Below, one piece after another: positions 17,020 through 26,631 of a stretch of 64,000 bases of DNA. The stretch lies in NCBI GenBank assembly GCA_963785745.1, contig CAWAWR010000025.1, positions 17,490-81,489 of the forward strand. Direction: 5' to 3'. Positions within the stretch are counted from its first letter, which is position 1, and every line of letters starts with the position of its first letter. The notes below the pieces were generated by a model, which saw only the letters and a list, made by a program, of their open reading frames with translations, ran no database searches and was not told the DNA's origin. Source of the stretch: VAZQ01 sp963785745 (lineage in GTDB: Bacteria; Pseudomonadota; Alphaproteobacteria; Rhizobiales; Xanthobacteraceae). Position numbers and translations under genes: made by a program.

Positions 17020-19122
17020 ATGCGCCCGAACCTGCTCAATCCACTGTTTGGAGCGCTGACCACGCTGTCGGGCATCGGCCCGAAGGTGGAGCGGCTCTAT
17101 CGCCGCCTGCTCGGCCGCGCCGAGGAGGAAGCGCGCGTCATCGACCTGCTCTTCCATCTTCCGACCGGCGTCATCGACCGGCGCGCCCGCCCGAAACTGA
17201 AGGACGTCGTACCCGGGACGGTGGTCACCGTTGCGGTAACCGTCGACCGGCACCGGCCCTCGCCGCCCAACCGGCCGCGCGTGCCCTATCAGGTCTATGC
17301 CAGCGACGAGACCGGCGACCTCGTCCTCACCTTCTTCTTCGCGCGCCGCGACTATCTCGAAAAGTTGCTCCCGGTCGGGGAGCTCCGCTACGTGTCGGGC
17401 ACGACCGGGACCTACGACGGCATGTTGCAGATGGTGCACCCGGACCGCGTGGTCGACGAAGCCGGCCTCGCCAAGCTGCCGCTGCTCGAGCCGGTCTATC
17501 CGCTGACCGAGGGGTTGAGCCTCAATCAGGTGCGCAAGGCCGTCGATGCCGCGTTGCCGAAGCTGCCGGACTTGCCGGAATGGCAGGACCTTCCCTGGGT
17601 GGCGCGCGAGCGATATCCGACGTTCTCCGATGCGCTGCGGACACTGCACCGGCCGGCGGCGCCAACGGATGTTCAGCCGGACAGCCGCGCCTGGATGCGG
17701 CTCGCCTATGACGAATTGCTTGCCGGACAACTTGCTTTGGCGCTGGTGCGCGCGCACATCCGCCGCCCTGCGGGACGCGCGACGCCGGGCACCGGCGCGC
17801 TACGCAAGAAGCTCGTCGATGCACTGCCCTACTCGCTCACGGCGTCGCAATCGCGCGCGATCGCCGACATCGCGGCCGACCTCGCCAAGCCCGAGCGGAT
17901 GCTGCGGCTCCTGCAAGGCGACGTCGGCTCGGGCAAGACCGTCGTCGCGCTCCTTTCCGCCGCGACCGTCATCGAAGGCGGACGTCAGGCGGCGTTGATG
18001 GCGCCGACCGAAATCCTGGCGCGGCAGCACTACGGCACCATCGTGCCGCTGGCGGCCGCCGCCGGCGTCGAGGTCGCGATCCTGACCGGTCGCGAGCGTG
18101 GCCGCGAACGCGCCGACATCATCGAGCGCCTTCGGCTCGGCAACATCCACATCCTGGTCGGCACCCATGCGATTTTCCAGGACGACGTGGAATTTCGCGA
18201 CCTCGGGCTCGCGATCGTCGACGAGCAGCATCGCTTTGGCGTGCACCAGCGGCTTGCGCTGGCGCGGAAAGGCGAAGCCGTCGACATGCTGGTGATGACC
18301 GCGACCCCGATCCCGCGCACGCTGGTGCTGACCTATTTCGGCGACATGGATATTTCCGAGCTGCGTGAAAAGCCCGCCGGCCGGCAGCCGATCGACACCC
18401 GCACGCTGCCGATCAGCCGGCTCGACGAGGTGATCGACGCCATCGGCCGCGCCCTGTCGGAGGGCCGGCGGGTCTACTGGGTCTGTCCGCTGGTCGAGGA
18501 ATCGGAAAAATCGGACCTCGCCGCCGCCGAGGAGCGCTTCGCCGAGCTGGAACAGAAATTCGGTGCGCTGACCGACCTCGTCCACGGCCGCATGAAAGGC
18601 GCCGAGAAGGATGCCGCCATGGCGCGCTTCGCGGCCGGCGAGACCAGGCTGCTGGTCGCGACCACCGTGATCGAAGTCGGCGTCGACGTGCCGGAGGCGA
18701 CCGTGATGGTGATCGAGCATGCCGAGCGTTTCGGGCTCGCGCAGCTCCATCAATTGCGCGGCCGCATCGGCCGTGGGACCGGCCGCTCGACCTGCCTGCT
18801 GCTCTACCGCCCGCCGCTCGGTGAGACGGCGAAGGCGCGGCTCGAGATCATGCGGCAGACCGAGGATGGCTTCCGGATCGCGGAGGAGGATTTGCGGCTG
18901 CGCGGCGAAGGCGACGTCCTTGGCACGCGGCAGTCCGGCGTCCCGGGATTCCGGATCGCCCGCATCGAGACCCACGGCAGCCTGATCGGCACGGCGCGCG
19001 ACGACGCGCAGCTTGTGCTGTCGCGCGATCCCACGCTGTCGACCGAGCGCGGCGAGGCGCTGCGGCATCTGCTCTATGTGTTCGGGCGCGACGAAGCGAT
19101 CCGGCTGATCCGGGCGGGCTAA
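17020..19122 (+). CDS. recG: ATP-dependent DNA helicase RecG
   Basis: Intact 700-residue RecG, the superfamily 2 helicase that remodels Holliday junctions and stalled replication forks. The N-terminal wedge/OB domain includes LSGIGPKVERLYRRLLGRAE and DLLFHLPTGVIDRR. Walker A is LQGDVGSGKT near residue 300, the DEQH box is IVDEQHRFGV near 400, and TATPIPRTLVLTYFGDMDIS near 427. Motif VI is seen in QLHQLRGRIGRG. The ATG follows the GlcG-like gene by 31 bases. The divergent arrangement with sdhE-mfd is common in Rhizobiales, although the GlcG-like gene between them is an extra. Confidence 0.97.
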   Translation: MRPNLLNPLFGALTTLSGIGPKVERLYRRLLGRAEEEARVIDLLFHLPTGVIDRRARPKLKDVVPGTVVTVAVTVDRHRPSPPNRPRVPYQVYASDETGDLVLTFFFARRDYLEKLLPVGELRYVSGTTGTYDGMLQMVHPDRVVDEAGLAKLPLLEPVYPLTEGLSLNQVRKAVDAALPKLPDLPEWQDLPWVARERYPTFSDALRTLHRPAAPTDVQPDSRAWMRLAYDELLAGQLALALVRAHIRRPAGRATPGTGALRKKLVDALPYSLTASQSRAIADIAADLAKPERMLRLLQGDVGSGKTVVALLSAATVIEGGRQAALMAPTEILARQHYGTIVPLAAAAGVEVAILTGRERGRERADIIERLRLGNIHILVGTHAIFQDDVEFRDLGLAIVDEQHRFGVHQRLALARKGEAVDMLVMTATPIPRTLVLTYFGDMDISELREKPAGRQPIDTRTLPISRLDEVIDAIGRALSEGRRVYWVCPLVEESEKSDLAAAEERFAELEQKFGALTDLVHGRMKGAEKDAAMARFAAGETRLLVATTVIEVGVDVPEATVMVIEHAERFGLAQLHQLRGRIGRGTGRSTCLLLYRPPLGETAKARLEIMRQTEDGFRIAEEDLRLRGEGDVLGTRQSGVPGFRIARIETHGSLIGTARDDAQLVLSRDPTLSTERGEALRHLLYVFGRDEAIRLIRAG

Positions 19123-19941
19123 TTACTTCACTGGCGCGGTGGGACGTACAGCCGGGGTGGTCACCGGCGATTGCGCCGCGCGCGTGGCCCGCGCGGCATT
19201 CGCCAGCGCCGCAAGCTTTTGCTGCTGATCGCCACCGTTGCCGCCGGGCTGCGCCACGCCTGCCGAGATCACCAATGACATCGCGGTCTCGACCGTGATG
19301 TCGAGCTCGATAACGTCACGACGCGGCAAATAGAAGAAAAACCCGGTGGTCGGATTGGGCGTGCACGGCAGAAATACCGAGATGTGCTCGCTGTCGGGAA
19401 GACGACCCGCGACCTCGGCACTCGGTGGTTGCGACATGAACACGATCGACCACATGCCCGGCCCCGGAAACTCGACGAGCCCGACGCGGCGGAAGCTCGA
19501 TCCGGAATTCGAGAACAGCGTCTCGAAGACCTGCTTGAGGCTGCGATAGATCGGCCGGATGACCGGCATGCGGTTGAGAATATGTTCGCCAAATTCGACG
19601 AGCTTGCGCCCGACCAGGTTGGCGGTCAGGAAGCCGAGCAAGGTGAGTGTCGTCAGCGCGATGATCAGTCCCAAACCCGGAATTTGAAACGGCAGATAGG
19701 TTTCAGGACGGAAGGCGGCCGGAATGAACGGCCGCACGACATCGTCGACCCAGTTGATGAACCACCAGGTCAGGCTGAAGGTGATGTAGAGCGGCCCGAC
19801 GAGGATCAGCCCGGTCAGGAAGTAGTTTCTGATGCGGTTGACGACGCTGGGCTGCGACTCGGCGTGTTCGGTCGGGCCGCCGGCCTCAGCTTGCGGGTTT
19901 TGGTCGGAACTGCTCATCCCTGAAACATGACGCTCGTTCAT
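19123..19941 (-). CDS. DUF502 family inner-membrane protein
   Basis: Membrane protein of the DUF502 family, about 272 residues. A short hydrophilic N-terminus precedes two transmembrane segments: NYFLTGLILVGPLYITFSLT and, after a periplasmic loop with FIPAAFRPETY, LGLIIALTTLTLLGFLTANL. The conserved cytoplasmic portion follows (GEHILNRMPVIRPIYRSLKQ, FPGPGMWSIVFM, FLPCTPNPTTGFFFYLPRRD). The Ala/Thr-rich tail is low complexity. The family's function is unknown. Possible starts are ATGs at 19941 and 19917 and a TTG at 19977 overlapping glmS; none has a good ribosome site, and 19941 is a compromise. It follows glmS, probably in the same transcript. Confidence 0.85.
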   Translation of the reverse strand: MNERHVSGMSSSDQNPQAEAGGPTEHAESQPSVVNRIRNYFLTGLILVGPLYITFSLTWWFINWVDDVVRPFIPAAFRPETYLPFQIPGLGLIIALTTLTLLGFLTANLVGRKLVEFGEHILNRMPVIRPIYRSLKQVFETLFSNSGSSFRRVGLVEFPGPGMWSIVFMSQPPSAEVAGRLPDSEHISVFLPCTPNPTTGFFFYLPRRDVIELDITVETAMSLVISAGVAQPGGNGGDQQQKLAALANAARATRAAQSPVTTPAVRPTAPVK

Positions 19942-19969
19942 TGCCGGCGTCTTACGGGTTTCGCCCGGC

Positions 19970-21796
19970 CTATTCAACCGTGACCGATTTGGCGAGGTTG
20001 CGCGGCTGGTCGACGTCGGTGCCCATCACCACCGCCGTGTGGTAGGCGATGAGTTGGACCGGGATCGCATAGACCAGCGGCGTCACCGTCGCCGGCATGG
20101 CCGACAGGACGAGCTTGATCAACGATTCCACATGCGCCTCGTGCGCACCATGGGGATCGGTCACCAGGATGATTTTGCCGCCGCGGGCCGCGACCTCCTG
20201 CATGTTGGAGACCGTCTTCTCGAACACGCGGTCGTGCGGGGCGATGACGATCACCGGCATCGTCTCGTCGATCAATGCGATCGGCCCGTGCTTGAGCTCG
20301 CCCGCGGCATAGCCTTCGGCGTGGATGTAGGAAATTTCCTTGAGCTTGAGCGCGCCTTCGAGCGCGATCGGATAGCTCGTGCCGCGACCGAGATAGAGCA
20401 CGTCGCGGCTCTTGGCGAGATCGCGCGCGAGCTGCTCGATCATCGGCTCAAGCTTGAGCGCTTCGGTCATCAATCGGGGCACTTCGATCAGCGCCTGCAC
20501 CAGCTTGCGTTCGTCGTCCGCCGACAACACACCACGCGCACGCCCCGCCGCGATCGCAATGCAGGCGAGCACGGCGAGCTGACAGGTGAACGCCTTGGTC
20601 GAGGCGACGCCGATCTCCGGGCCGGCCAGCGTCGGCAGCACGACGTCACTTTCGCGCGCGATGGTCGAGCTCGGCACGTTGACCACCGAGATGACGTGCT
20701 GCTTGTTCGCCTTGGCGTAGCGCAGCGTGGCCAGCGTGTCGGCGGTCTCCCCCGACTGCGAAACGAAGATGGCGAGACCGTTGGCGCTCAGCGGCGCTTC
20801 GCGGTAGCGGAATTCGGAGGCAACGTCGATTTCGACCGGCAGGCGGGCGAAGCGCTCGAACCAGTATTTGGCGACCAGCCCCGCGTAATAAGCCGTGCCG
20901 CAGGCGGAGATCGAAATCCGGTCGAGCTTCTTGAAATCGAACGGCAGTGTCATCGGCAGCGCGATGCGCTGCTCCGCCATGTCGAGATAGTGCGCAAGCG
21001 TGTGCCCGACGACCTCGGGCTGTTCATGGATTTCCTTCGCCATGAAATGGCGATGGTTGCCCTTGTCGACCAGGAACGACGACGGCGGCGCTTTGTGCAT
21101 CTCACGCTCAACGCGCGAGCCGGCGGCGTCACGGATTTCCACGCTGGTGCGTGAAATCACGACGGAGTCGCCGTCCTCGAGATAGGCCACCGTGTCGGTG
21201 AACGGCGCCAGCGCGATGGCGTCCGATCCGAGATACATCTCGCCATCGCCATAGCCGATCGCGAGCGGAGAGCCCTTGCGCGCGCCGATGAGCAGGTTCT
21301 CTTCGCCTGCAAAAAGGAACGCGAGCGCGAACGCGCCGCGCAGCCGCGGCAACGCCGCCGCCACCGCATCGGCCGGCGAGCGGCCGTTCTTCATTTCGCG
21401 AGTCACCAGATGGGCGACGACTTCCGTGTCGGTTTCGGAGCCGAATTTCGCGCCGTCCTTTTCGAGCTCCTCGCGAAGCTCGCGGAAGTTCTCGATGATG
21501 CCGTTGTGCACGACCGCCAAGCGGTCGGTGGCATGGGGATGAGCGTTGCTCTCGGTCGGGCGGCCATGGGTCGCCCAGCGGGTGTGACCGATTCCGATCG
21601 TGCCCTTGAGCGGATCGCTATGGAGCTTGGTTTCGAGGTTGCGAAGCTTGCCCTCGGCGCGACGCCGCGTCAGCCGACCGTCCTCCAGCGTCGCCACGCC
21701 GGCGGAATCGTAGCCGCGGTATTCGAGGCGCTTGAGCGCATCGACCAGTTGCACCGCGACCGGCTCGTTGCCGAGGATGCCGACAATCCCGCACAT
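19970..21796 (-). CDS. glmS: Glutamine-fructose-6-phosphate aminotransferase (isomerizing)
   Basis: Intact 608-residue GlmS. It makes glucosamine-6-phosphate from fructose-6-phosphate and glutamine, the entry step to UDP-GlcNAc, peptidoglycan and lipid A. The N-terminal amidotransferase begins MCGIVGILG, with Cys2 as nucleophile after Met removal, and has HTRWATHGRPTE. Two SIS domains follow, with ISACGTAYYAG, FVSQSGETADTLATLR and LGRGTSYPIALEGALKLKE; the end DQPRNLAKSVTVE is canonical. It lies 135 bases downstream of glmU in the same direction, pairing the first and last steps of the pathway. No glmS ribozyme is seen upstream, as expected in a proteobacterium. Confidence 0.98.
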   Translation of the reverse strand: MCGIVGILGNEPVAVQLVDALKRLEYRGYDSAGVATLEDGRLTRRRAEGKLRNLETKLHSDPLKGTIGIGHTRWATHGRPTESNAHPHATDRLAVVHNGIIENFRELREELEKDGAKFGSETDTEVVAHLVTREMKNGRSPADAVAAALPRLRGAFALAFLFAGEENLLIGARKGSPLAIGYGDGEMYLGSDAIALAPFTDTVAYLEDGDSVVISRTSVEIRDAAGSRVEREMHKAPPSSFLVDKGNHRHFMAKEIHEQPEVVGHTLAHYLDMAEQRIALPMTLPFDFKKLDRISISACGTAYYAGLVAKYWFERFARLPVEIDVASEFRYREAPLSANGLAIFVSQSGETADTLATLRYAKANKQHVISVVNVPSSTIARESDVVLPTLAGPEIGVASTKAFTCQLAVLACIAIAAGRARGVLSADDERKLVQALIEVPRLMTEALKLEPMIEQLARDLAKSRDVLYLGRGTSYPIALEGALKLKEISYIHAEGYAAGELKHGPIALIDETMPVIVIAPHDRVFEKTVSNMQEVAARGGKIILVTDPHGAHEAHVESLIKLVLSAMPATVTPLVYAIPVQLIAYHTAVVMGTDVDQPRNLAKSVTVE

Positions 21797-21931
21797 TCCA
21801 GTGAGATTCCTGTTCCTCTACCCGTCCCGGATAGTACGTCAGAAACTGTATATTCGGCATGAACGCCGCAAGTGCCGACGAAGTGCCTGCAATCGTGCGG
21901 GAATTAAGGCTAACGAACCGTCGGCTGGCCG

Positions 21932-23296
21932 TTACTCGGCCGCGCCCCGCTTCGGCTTGGCCGCCGCCTTGATCGCGCGGATCCGCGATGCCCCGCCTTC
22001 CTTGACCACCTGGCGCTCGCGCGCGATCGCAAGCGCGTTCGAAGGCACGTCCTGGGTGATCACCGATCCGGTGGCGACATAGGCGCCGTCGCCGATCGTC
22101 ACCGGAGCCACCAGCGCCGCATTCGACCCGATGAAGGAATTCTTGCCGATGTCGGTGCGATACTTGGCGGCGCCGTCATAGTTGCAGACGATCGCGCCGG
22201 CGCCGAAGTTCGAGCCCGCCCCCAACCGAGCGTCGCCGATATAGGCGAGGTGGTTCGCCTTGGCGCCGTCCTCAATGACGGACTCCTTGATCTCGACGAA
22301 GTTGCCGATGTGCACGTCAGCGCCAAGCTTCGCGCCAGGCCTTAGCCGCGCAAAGGGGCCGACCAGCGCGCCCTTGCCGACATGCGCATGGGTCAGGTGC
22401 GTGAACGAGTGGATCACCGCGTTGTCCTCGACCGTGACGCCCGGACCGAACACCACATAGGGTTCGACGGTGACGTCGCGTCCGAACTTGGTGTCGGCCG
22501 CGAGGAACACCGTCTCCGGCGCCACCAGCGTGACGCCCGCATCCATGGCTGCCTTGCGCAAGCGCTGCTGCAGCGCCGCTTCGGTCTCCGCGAGCTGGGC
22601 CTTGGTGTTGATGCCGCGCACGTCGTCCTCCTCGGTCTCGATCACCGCCGCCTTGAGCTTCATGGCGCGGGCTATAGTGATTGCGTCAGTCAGATAGAAC
22701 TCGCCTTTGCGATTGTCATTGCCGATCCGGTTGAGGATCGTCATCGCGGTCTTGCCGTCCAAGGCCATCAGCCCGCCATTGCACAAATCGATGGCACGCT
22801 CGGCCGGCGTCGCATCAAGCTCTTCGCGGATAGCGATGAGCTCGCCACCCTTCATCACGAGCCGTCCATAACCACTCGGGTCCTTCGGGCGGAAGCCGAG
22901 CACGGCGATGGCCGCGCCCTTTGCCAGCGCCTCGCGCATCCGGCGTAGCGTCTGCGGACGGATCAGCGGCGTGTCGCCGAAGATGACGAGGATGTCGTCC
23001 GCGCCCCGCGCCAGCGCGTCGGCGGCAGCGAGCACGGCGTGCGCGGTGCCGCGCCGTTCCGTTTGAACGAACGCCTCCGCGCCCGGCTCGCAGCGCCGGG
23101 CCTCGGCACTCACGGCAGCGGCATCGGGACCGACCACCACCGCCGTAGCCGATCCGCCGGCCTGCCGGACCGCCGCGAGCACATGCGCGAGCAGCGACTG
23201 TCCCGCGATCTCATGCAGCACCTTCGGGCGCGCCGAGCGCATGCGGGTGCCTTCGCCGGCGGCGAGCACGATCGCAAGGCATGTCCGCTCGGCCAT
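21932..23296 (-). CDS. glmU: Bifunctional glucosamine-1-phosphate acetyltransferase / N-acetylglucosamine-1-phosphate uridyltransferase
   Basis: 454-residue GlmU, which acetylates GlcN-1-P and then forms UDP-GlcNAc. The N-terminal nucleotidyltransferase has VLAAGEGTRMRSARPKVLHE, FGDTPLIRPQTL and GYGRLVMKGGEL. The C-terminal left-handed beta-helix has KFGRDVTVEPYVVFGPGV, FARLRPGAKLGADVHIGNFV and NYDGAAKYRTDIGKNSFIGS, including the acetyltransferase site. The ATG at 23296 has CCGGGAG upstream; an upstream extension to 23380 is not family-like. It is followed by glmS in the same orientation. Confidence 0.97.
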   Translation of the reverse strand: MAERTCLAIVLAAGEGTRMRSARPKVLHEIAGQSLLAHVLAAVRQAGGSATAVVVGPDAAAVSAEARRCEPGAEAFVQTERRGTAHAVLAAADALARGADDILVIFGDTPLIRPQTLRRMREALAKGAAIAVLGFRPKDPSGYGRLVMKGGELIAIREELDATPAERAIDLCNGGLMALDGKTAMTILNRIGNDNRKGEFYLTDAITIARAMKLKAAVIETEEDDVRGINTKAQLAETEAALQQRLRKAAMDAGVTLVAPETVFLAADTKFGRDVTVEPYVVFGPGVTVEDNAVIHSFTHLTHAHVGKGALVGPFARLRPGAKLGADVHIGNFVEIKESVIEDGAKANHLAYIGDARLGAGSNFGAGAIVCNYDGAAKYRTDIGKNSFIGSNAALVAPVTIGDGAYVATGSVITQDVPSNALAIARERQVVKEGGASRIRAIKAAAKPKRGAAE

Positions 23297-23466
23297 CGAG
23301 TCTCCCGGAATTAGGGCCCGGCGCCGTCTTAGCCGAGCATGATGCAGCGAAAAAGGCGGATTGCACCGGCGATTTGCCAACTCGGCAGCCAGATTGATCG
23401 GATTCTGCTAACGTTTTCAATGGGCTGATTCGCGGGTCTAATGGGTACCGGGCGAGCATCGGGAAC

Positions 23467-24354
23467 ATGCAGGGACTGCTGCGGCTGGCAAGTTGGGGAG
23501 TGGCGGCGACCGCCGCGCTGCTGTTTGCCCTGATCGCTGCAAATTCGAGCAGCGGCCGGGAACGTTTGTCGTTTGCTTTTGCGGACGTCAGCGGCGCCCG
23601 GGCCGCGGAAGCCGCCAAGACTGAGGCAGACCGGGCAGCGCAGCTCGCACGGATTGCAGCAACAGAAAGCGAGACCCGCCGCCTGGTCGAAATGGTGCGT
23701 TCGCTGGCCGGCGATCGCGAGCGGCTGATGACGCGCATCGCCTCGCTCGAGCGCAATCTTGAAGACGTCACAGGCTCGATCAAGCGGCAGGCCGCACTGG
23801 CGCCTCCGGCGGCAACGCCGCCGCCGACCGCGCCCGCGGCGGGCCCGCAACCGACCATCACCGTCGCACCGCCCAACACGTCGCCGCCAAGCGCTCCGCC
23901 ATCCGAGCCCGCCGCGGCGCCGCCGAAGGCAGAGCCGCCGGACCGCACGGCAAGTCTTGGCCCGCCCGGCAACGTTCCCGAGCTGCAACCCGTCGAGGCG
24001 CGGCCCGCGGGCGGCGTCGACCTCGGCGGCGCGCGGGATTTCGACGGGCTGCGGACGCTCTGGAACATCACGACGGCCACCCATCCCGACTTATTCGACG
24101 GATTGCACGCGATCGTGACGGTGCGCGAGGACAACAGGTCGCGTGGCGCCGATCTCCGGCTTGTGGCCGGCCCGCTCAGCGACGTGGAAACGGCGTCGCG
24201 GATCTGCTCAACGCTTGCCGCCACCAAGCGCTATTGCCGGCTGGTCGCATTCGAGGGCCAGCCGCTGGCGCTGAACGCGCCGCCGCCGCCAGCGCCCCCT
24301 CGCCGCCCAGCCGCGACGGCGCCCAAGCCGCGCCCGACGGCAAAAGCTCCCTAA
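23467..24354 (+). CDS. Membrane-anchored protein with coiled coil, Pro-rich linker and SPOR-like C-terminus
   Basis: 295-residue protein without a recognised name. One N-terminal transmembrane helix (residues 9-26, GVAATAALLFALIAAN) is followed by a coiled coil of about 70 residues (AAKTEADRAAQLARIAATES, MTRIASLERNLEDV), then a long Pro/Ala linker to about residue 185. The C-terminal part (LHAIVTVREDNRSRGADLRL, AGPLSDVETASRICSTLAAT, YCRLVAFEGQPLA) has the pattern of a SPOR-type peptidoglycan-binding repeat. This suggests an envelope protein facing the periplasm. It is divergent from glmU. Confidence 0.65.
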   Translation: MQGLLRLASWGVAATAALLFALIAANSSSGRERLSFAFADVSGARAAEAAKTEADRAAQLARIAATESETRRLVEMVRSLAGDRERLMTRIASLERNLEDVTGSIKRQAALAPPAATPPPTAPAAGPQPTITVAPPNTSPPSAPPSEPAAAPPKAEPPDRTASLGPPGNVPELQPVEARPAGGVDLGGARDFDGLRTLWNITTATHPDLFDGLHAIVTVREDNRSRGADLRLVAGPLSDVETASRICSTLAATKRYCRLVAFEGQPLALNAPPPPAPPRRPAATAPKPRPTAKAP

Positions 24355-24396
24355 CGCAGGTTGCTCCGGGGTATCCCGCCCGTCATAGTCGGCACG

Positions 24397-24774
24397 ATGC
24401 AAGCGACCTTCTTTCCGACTGCGCGGCAGACCAACTGGTTGCTGATCGTCGCCTTCCTGGCGGTCGGTGAGGCGCTTTACCTGCGCTACCTCGCGATCGA
24501 ATACGCGCCGGTGTCGCTCGAGTGCCAGGCCGGATTGCAAAGCTGGCTGTGCACGAGCTTCCGGACCGTCATCGTCCTCTACAATCACGGTGTATTCGGA
24601 TGGGTCGCACTTGGCGCTGCCGTACTCAATCTCATACGGCCGTCGATCTTCTTGATGTCGATCGCGATTGCCGCCGCCGGCTTCGGGCTGGTGCTGCACA
24701 ACACCGACGTCGCCGGTCTCGCGGCGGCCCTGCTGATTCTCAGCCTGGCGCGGCCCGCCCCGGCAAAAGACTAA
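24397..24774 (+). CDS. Small integral membrane protein, four predicted helices
   Basis: 125-residue hydrophobic protein of unknown function. Predicted helices are NWLLIVAFLAVGEALYLRYL, VIVLYNHGVFGWVALGAAVL, SIFLMSIAIAAAGFGLVLHN and VAGLAAALLILSLA. A pair of cysteines lies in the first loop (LECQAGLQSWLC), reminiscent of quinone-linked disulfide enzymes, but without a CxxC, so no function is assigned. An ATG at 24361 would add 12 residues. Its last 35 bases overlap the 3' end of the convergent GH17 gene. Confidence 0.65.
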   Translation: MQATFFPTARQTNWLLIVAFLAVGEALYLRYLAIEYAPVSLECQAGLQSWLCTSFRTVIVLYNHGVFGWVALGAAVLNLIRPSIFLMSIAIAAAGFGLVLHNTDVAGLAAALLILSLARPAPAKD

Positions 24775-26335
24775 CCGCGAGCACGATAAGCCCGGCGCAG
24801 AACCACAGCGACTGCCAGTTCGCGAAGGTCTCGCTCAACGCAATGTAGACCGCGCAAAGCACCAGCGCTGCCGCCGCCACCGTCTCGGCGTTCGGTCGAA
24901 TGTCCTTCCGTGTCGGCAATCCCGTCATCAGAACGACAAACGGGATGACCGCCCCGGTCAGCGCCGTGAACGGGAAGTTGCGGTAGCGCGGGTTGAACAC
25001 CAGGCCGAGCGCCGCCTGCACCGCCAGCACCACCAGGACGACGAGCAGCGCTCCGAGCGCAAAGGCGATCGGATTGGCCGGAACGCCGGCGCGGCGTCCG
25101 AGCATGCTGGCGAGGCTCGGGACCTTGATCCCCGACGCGAGCGCTGCTGCGCCGGCAATCGGCGCGGCAAACGCAACGGCGGCCCACGACAGTGAGCGCA
25201 TCCAGTCGATCGCCGACAGGCTTTCGATCGAGATATTCTTGATCGTCCAGCCGATCAGCGTTCCCGACACCAGCGCGATCACGGCGACGGCAACCCAATG
25301 CCGCGTGGCAAGCGGTGGTTGCCGCCGGCCGGCGGCCAGCGCGGCACCGAAGACGAGCGCGGCGAAGGCAATCCCGCCCGCCGCCTGCCAGCGCCAGTTC
25401 GGATGGTTGGAGACGGCGGCGCCCCAGACGAATTTCGCCTTGCGCTCGTAGGCGTCGTAGAGGCCCCAAAAGCCGCCGACCGTGCCTTCCAGCTTTCGCT
25501 TCCAGGGCTGGTCGTAGGCCTCGATCAGGTTGACGCGGTAGTTCTCGCGCTTGCCTTGCGCCACCACCTCTTGCAGCACGCGCGCGGCGTTGACCGGCGA
25601 TGGCAAGGCGCCCTCGCGCATCCGTCCGGCGCTCGGCCAGCCGAACTCGCCGAGAAAAATTTCCTTGTCTGGAAAGGCGGCCACAAATTTCTTGCGGATC
25701 AAGTCGACATGGTGCGCCGCCTGGCCGACCGGGATCGGGTGATCCTCCCAATAAGGAAGGATGTGCACGGTGATGAAATCGACCGCGGCGGCGACGTCGC
25801 GATGCCGCAGCCAGAAATCCGAGACTTCGGCATAGGTGACGCGCATCGGGACCTTCGCCTTCACCTCGCGGATGGTGCGGGCGAGCTCCGGCGCCGACAT
25901 CTCGCCGCGCAGCAACACCTCGTTGCCGACGATGACCGCCTCAATCACGTCGGGAAACTTGTTGGCGAGCTCGATCGTCGTGTCGATCTGCCGGCGGTTC
26001 ATGTCCGGGAGGCTCGACAGCCATAGCCCGTGCAGCACCTTCATACCGTGGCGGCGCGCGATCTCCGGAATCTTGTCGAGCCCATGATCGATCGAATAGG
26101 TGCGGATGCAACTGGTCAGCGGCTTGAGCTGGGCCAGGTCTTCTTCGATCTGCCGGGGTTCGACCATCGTCCCCGGCCCGAGCGGGTTCTGGTCGCCGCG
26201 GAATGGCGCATAGGACACGCAGTCGAGCCGGCCGGCCGCGGGCGCCTGCGGCATTTCGACCGCAGCGCCCAGCCAGCTCCAGGCGGCGACAATCGCCGCC
26301 GCAACCGCCGCGAACAGAAGGGCTGCAATGCGCAT
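24740..26335 (-). CDS. GH17-like membrane protein of cyclic beta-(1,3)/(1,6)-glucan synthesis, NdvC-like
   Basis: 531 residues. After an N-terminal hydrophobic anchor comes a glycoside hydrolase family 17-type domain (about residues 35-320): CVSYAPFRGDQNP, VEAVIVGNEVLLRG-type text (AVIVGNEVLLRGEM) carrying the likely acid/base Glu, and IFLGEFGWPSAGR carrying the likely nucleophile Glu. The C-terminal part has about seven hydrophobic helices. GH17 enzymes hydrolyse or transfer beta-1,3-glucan; in Bradyrhizobium japonicum the NdvC protein of this type is needed for the beta-1,6 linkages of cyclic glucans. The divergent gene pair at 26632 and 27302 supports this. The symbol is withheld because identity was not measured. 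Confidence 0.82.
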   Translation of the reverse strand: MRIAALLFAAVAAAIVAAWSWLGAAVEMPQAPAAGRLDCVSYAPFRGDQNPLGPGTMVEPRQIEEDLAQLKPLTSCIRTYSIDHGLDKIPEIARRHGMKVLHGLWLSSLPDMNRRQIDTTIELANKFPDVIEAVIVGNEVLLRGEMSAPELARTIREVKAKVPMRVTYAEVSDFWLRHRDVAAAVDFITVHILPYWEDHPIPVGQAAHHVDLIRKKFVAAFPDKEIFLGEFGWPSAGRMREGALPSPVNAARVLQEVVAQGKRENYRVNLIEAYDQPWKRKLEGTVGGFWGLYDAYERKAKFVWGAAVSNHPNWRWQAAGGIAFAALVFGAALAAGRRQPPLATRHWVAVAVIALVSGTLIGWTIKNISIESLSAIDWMRSLSWAAVAFAAPIAGAAALASGIKVPSLASMLGRRAGVPANPIAFALGALLVVLVVLAVQAALGLVFNPRYRNFPFTALTGAVIPFVVLMTGLPTRKDIRPNAETVAAAALVLCAVYIALSETFANWQSLWFCAGLIVLAVSLLPGRAAPG

Positions 26336-26631
26336 CCTGGCAAATCCCCGCGGGGCGCTTCCCGCCCGGGCCTCGCTTAGCTCGCGTCCTGGGCGGTGCC
26401 AAGCGCGCGGTACGGCTTGACCGTTGCAGCGGCCTAACTTTGGCCCGTTCGGGCAATTATTCGCAGGAGTGTATTGGCTGTCGGCTTGCCGACTGCTTTA
26501 ATCACACGATCACGGCGCCCTCGACAAAGTCCCGGGCCATGGGCTTGGGTAGGCAGGTGCCGTGTTGCCGGCCGAAAACGGCCCGGCAGACGGGGGAACG
26601 CGGCCTGACCGGCCCAACACTCAGAGCGACC

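Noticed and set aside
21797..21931. A riboswitch or ribozyme upstream of glmS
   Set aside because: The 135-base gap shows no structured element matching the glmS ribozyme, which is confined to Gram-positive lineages.
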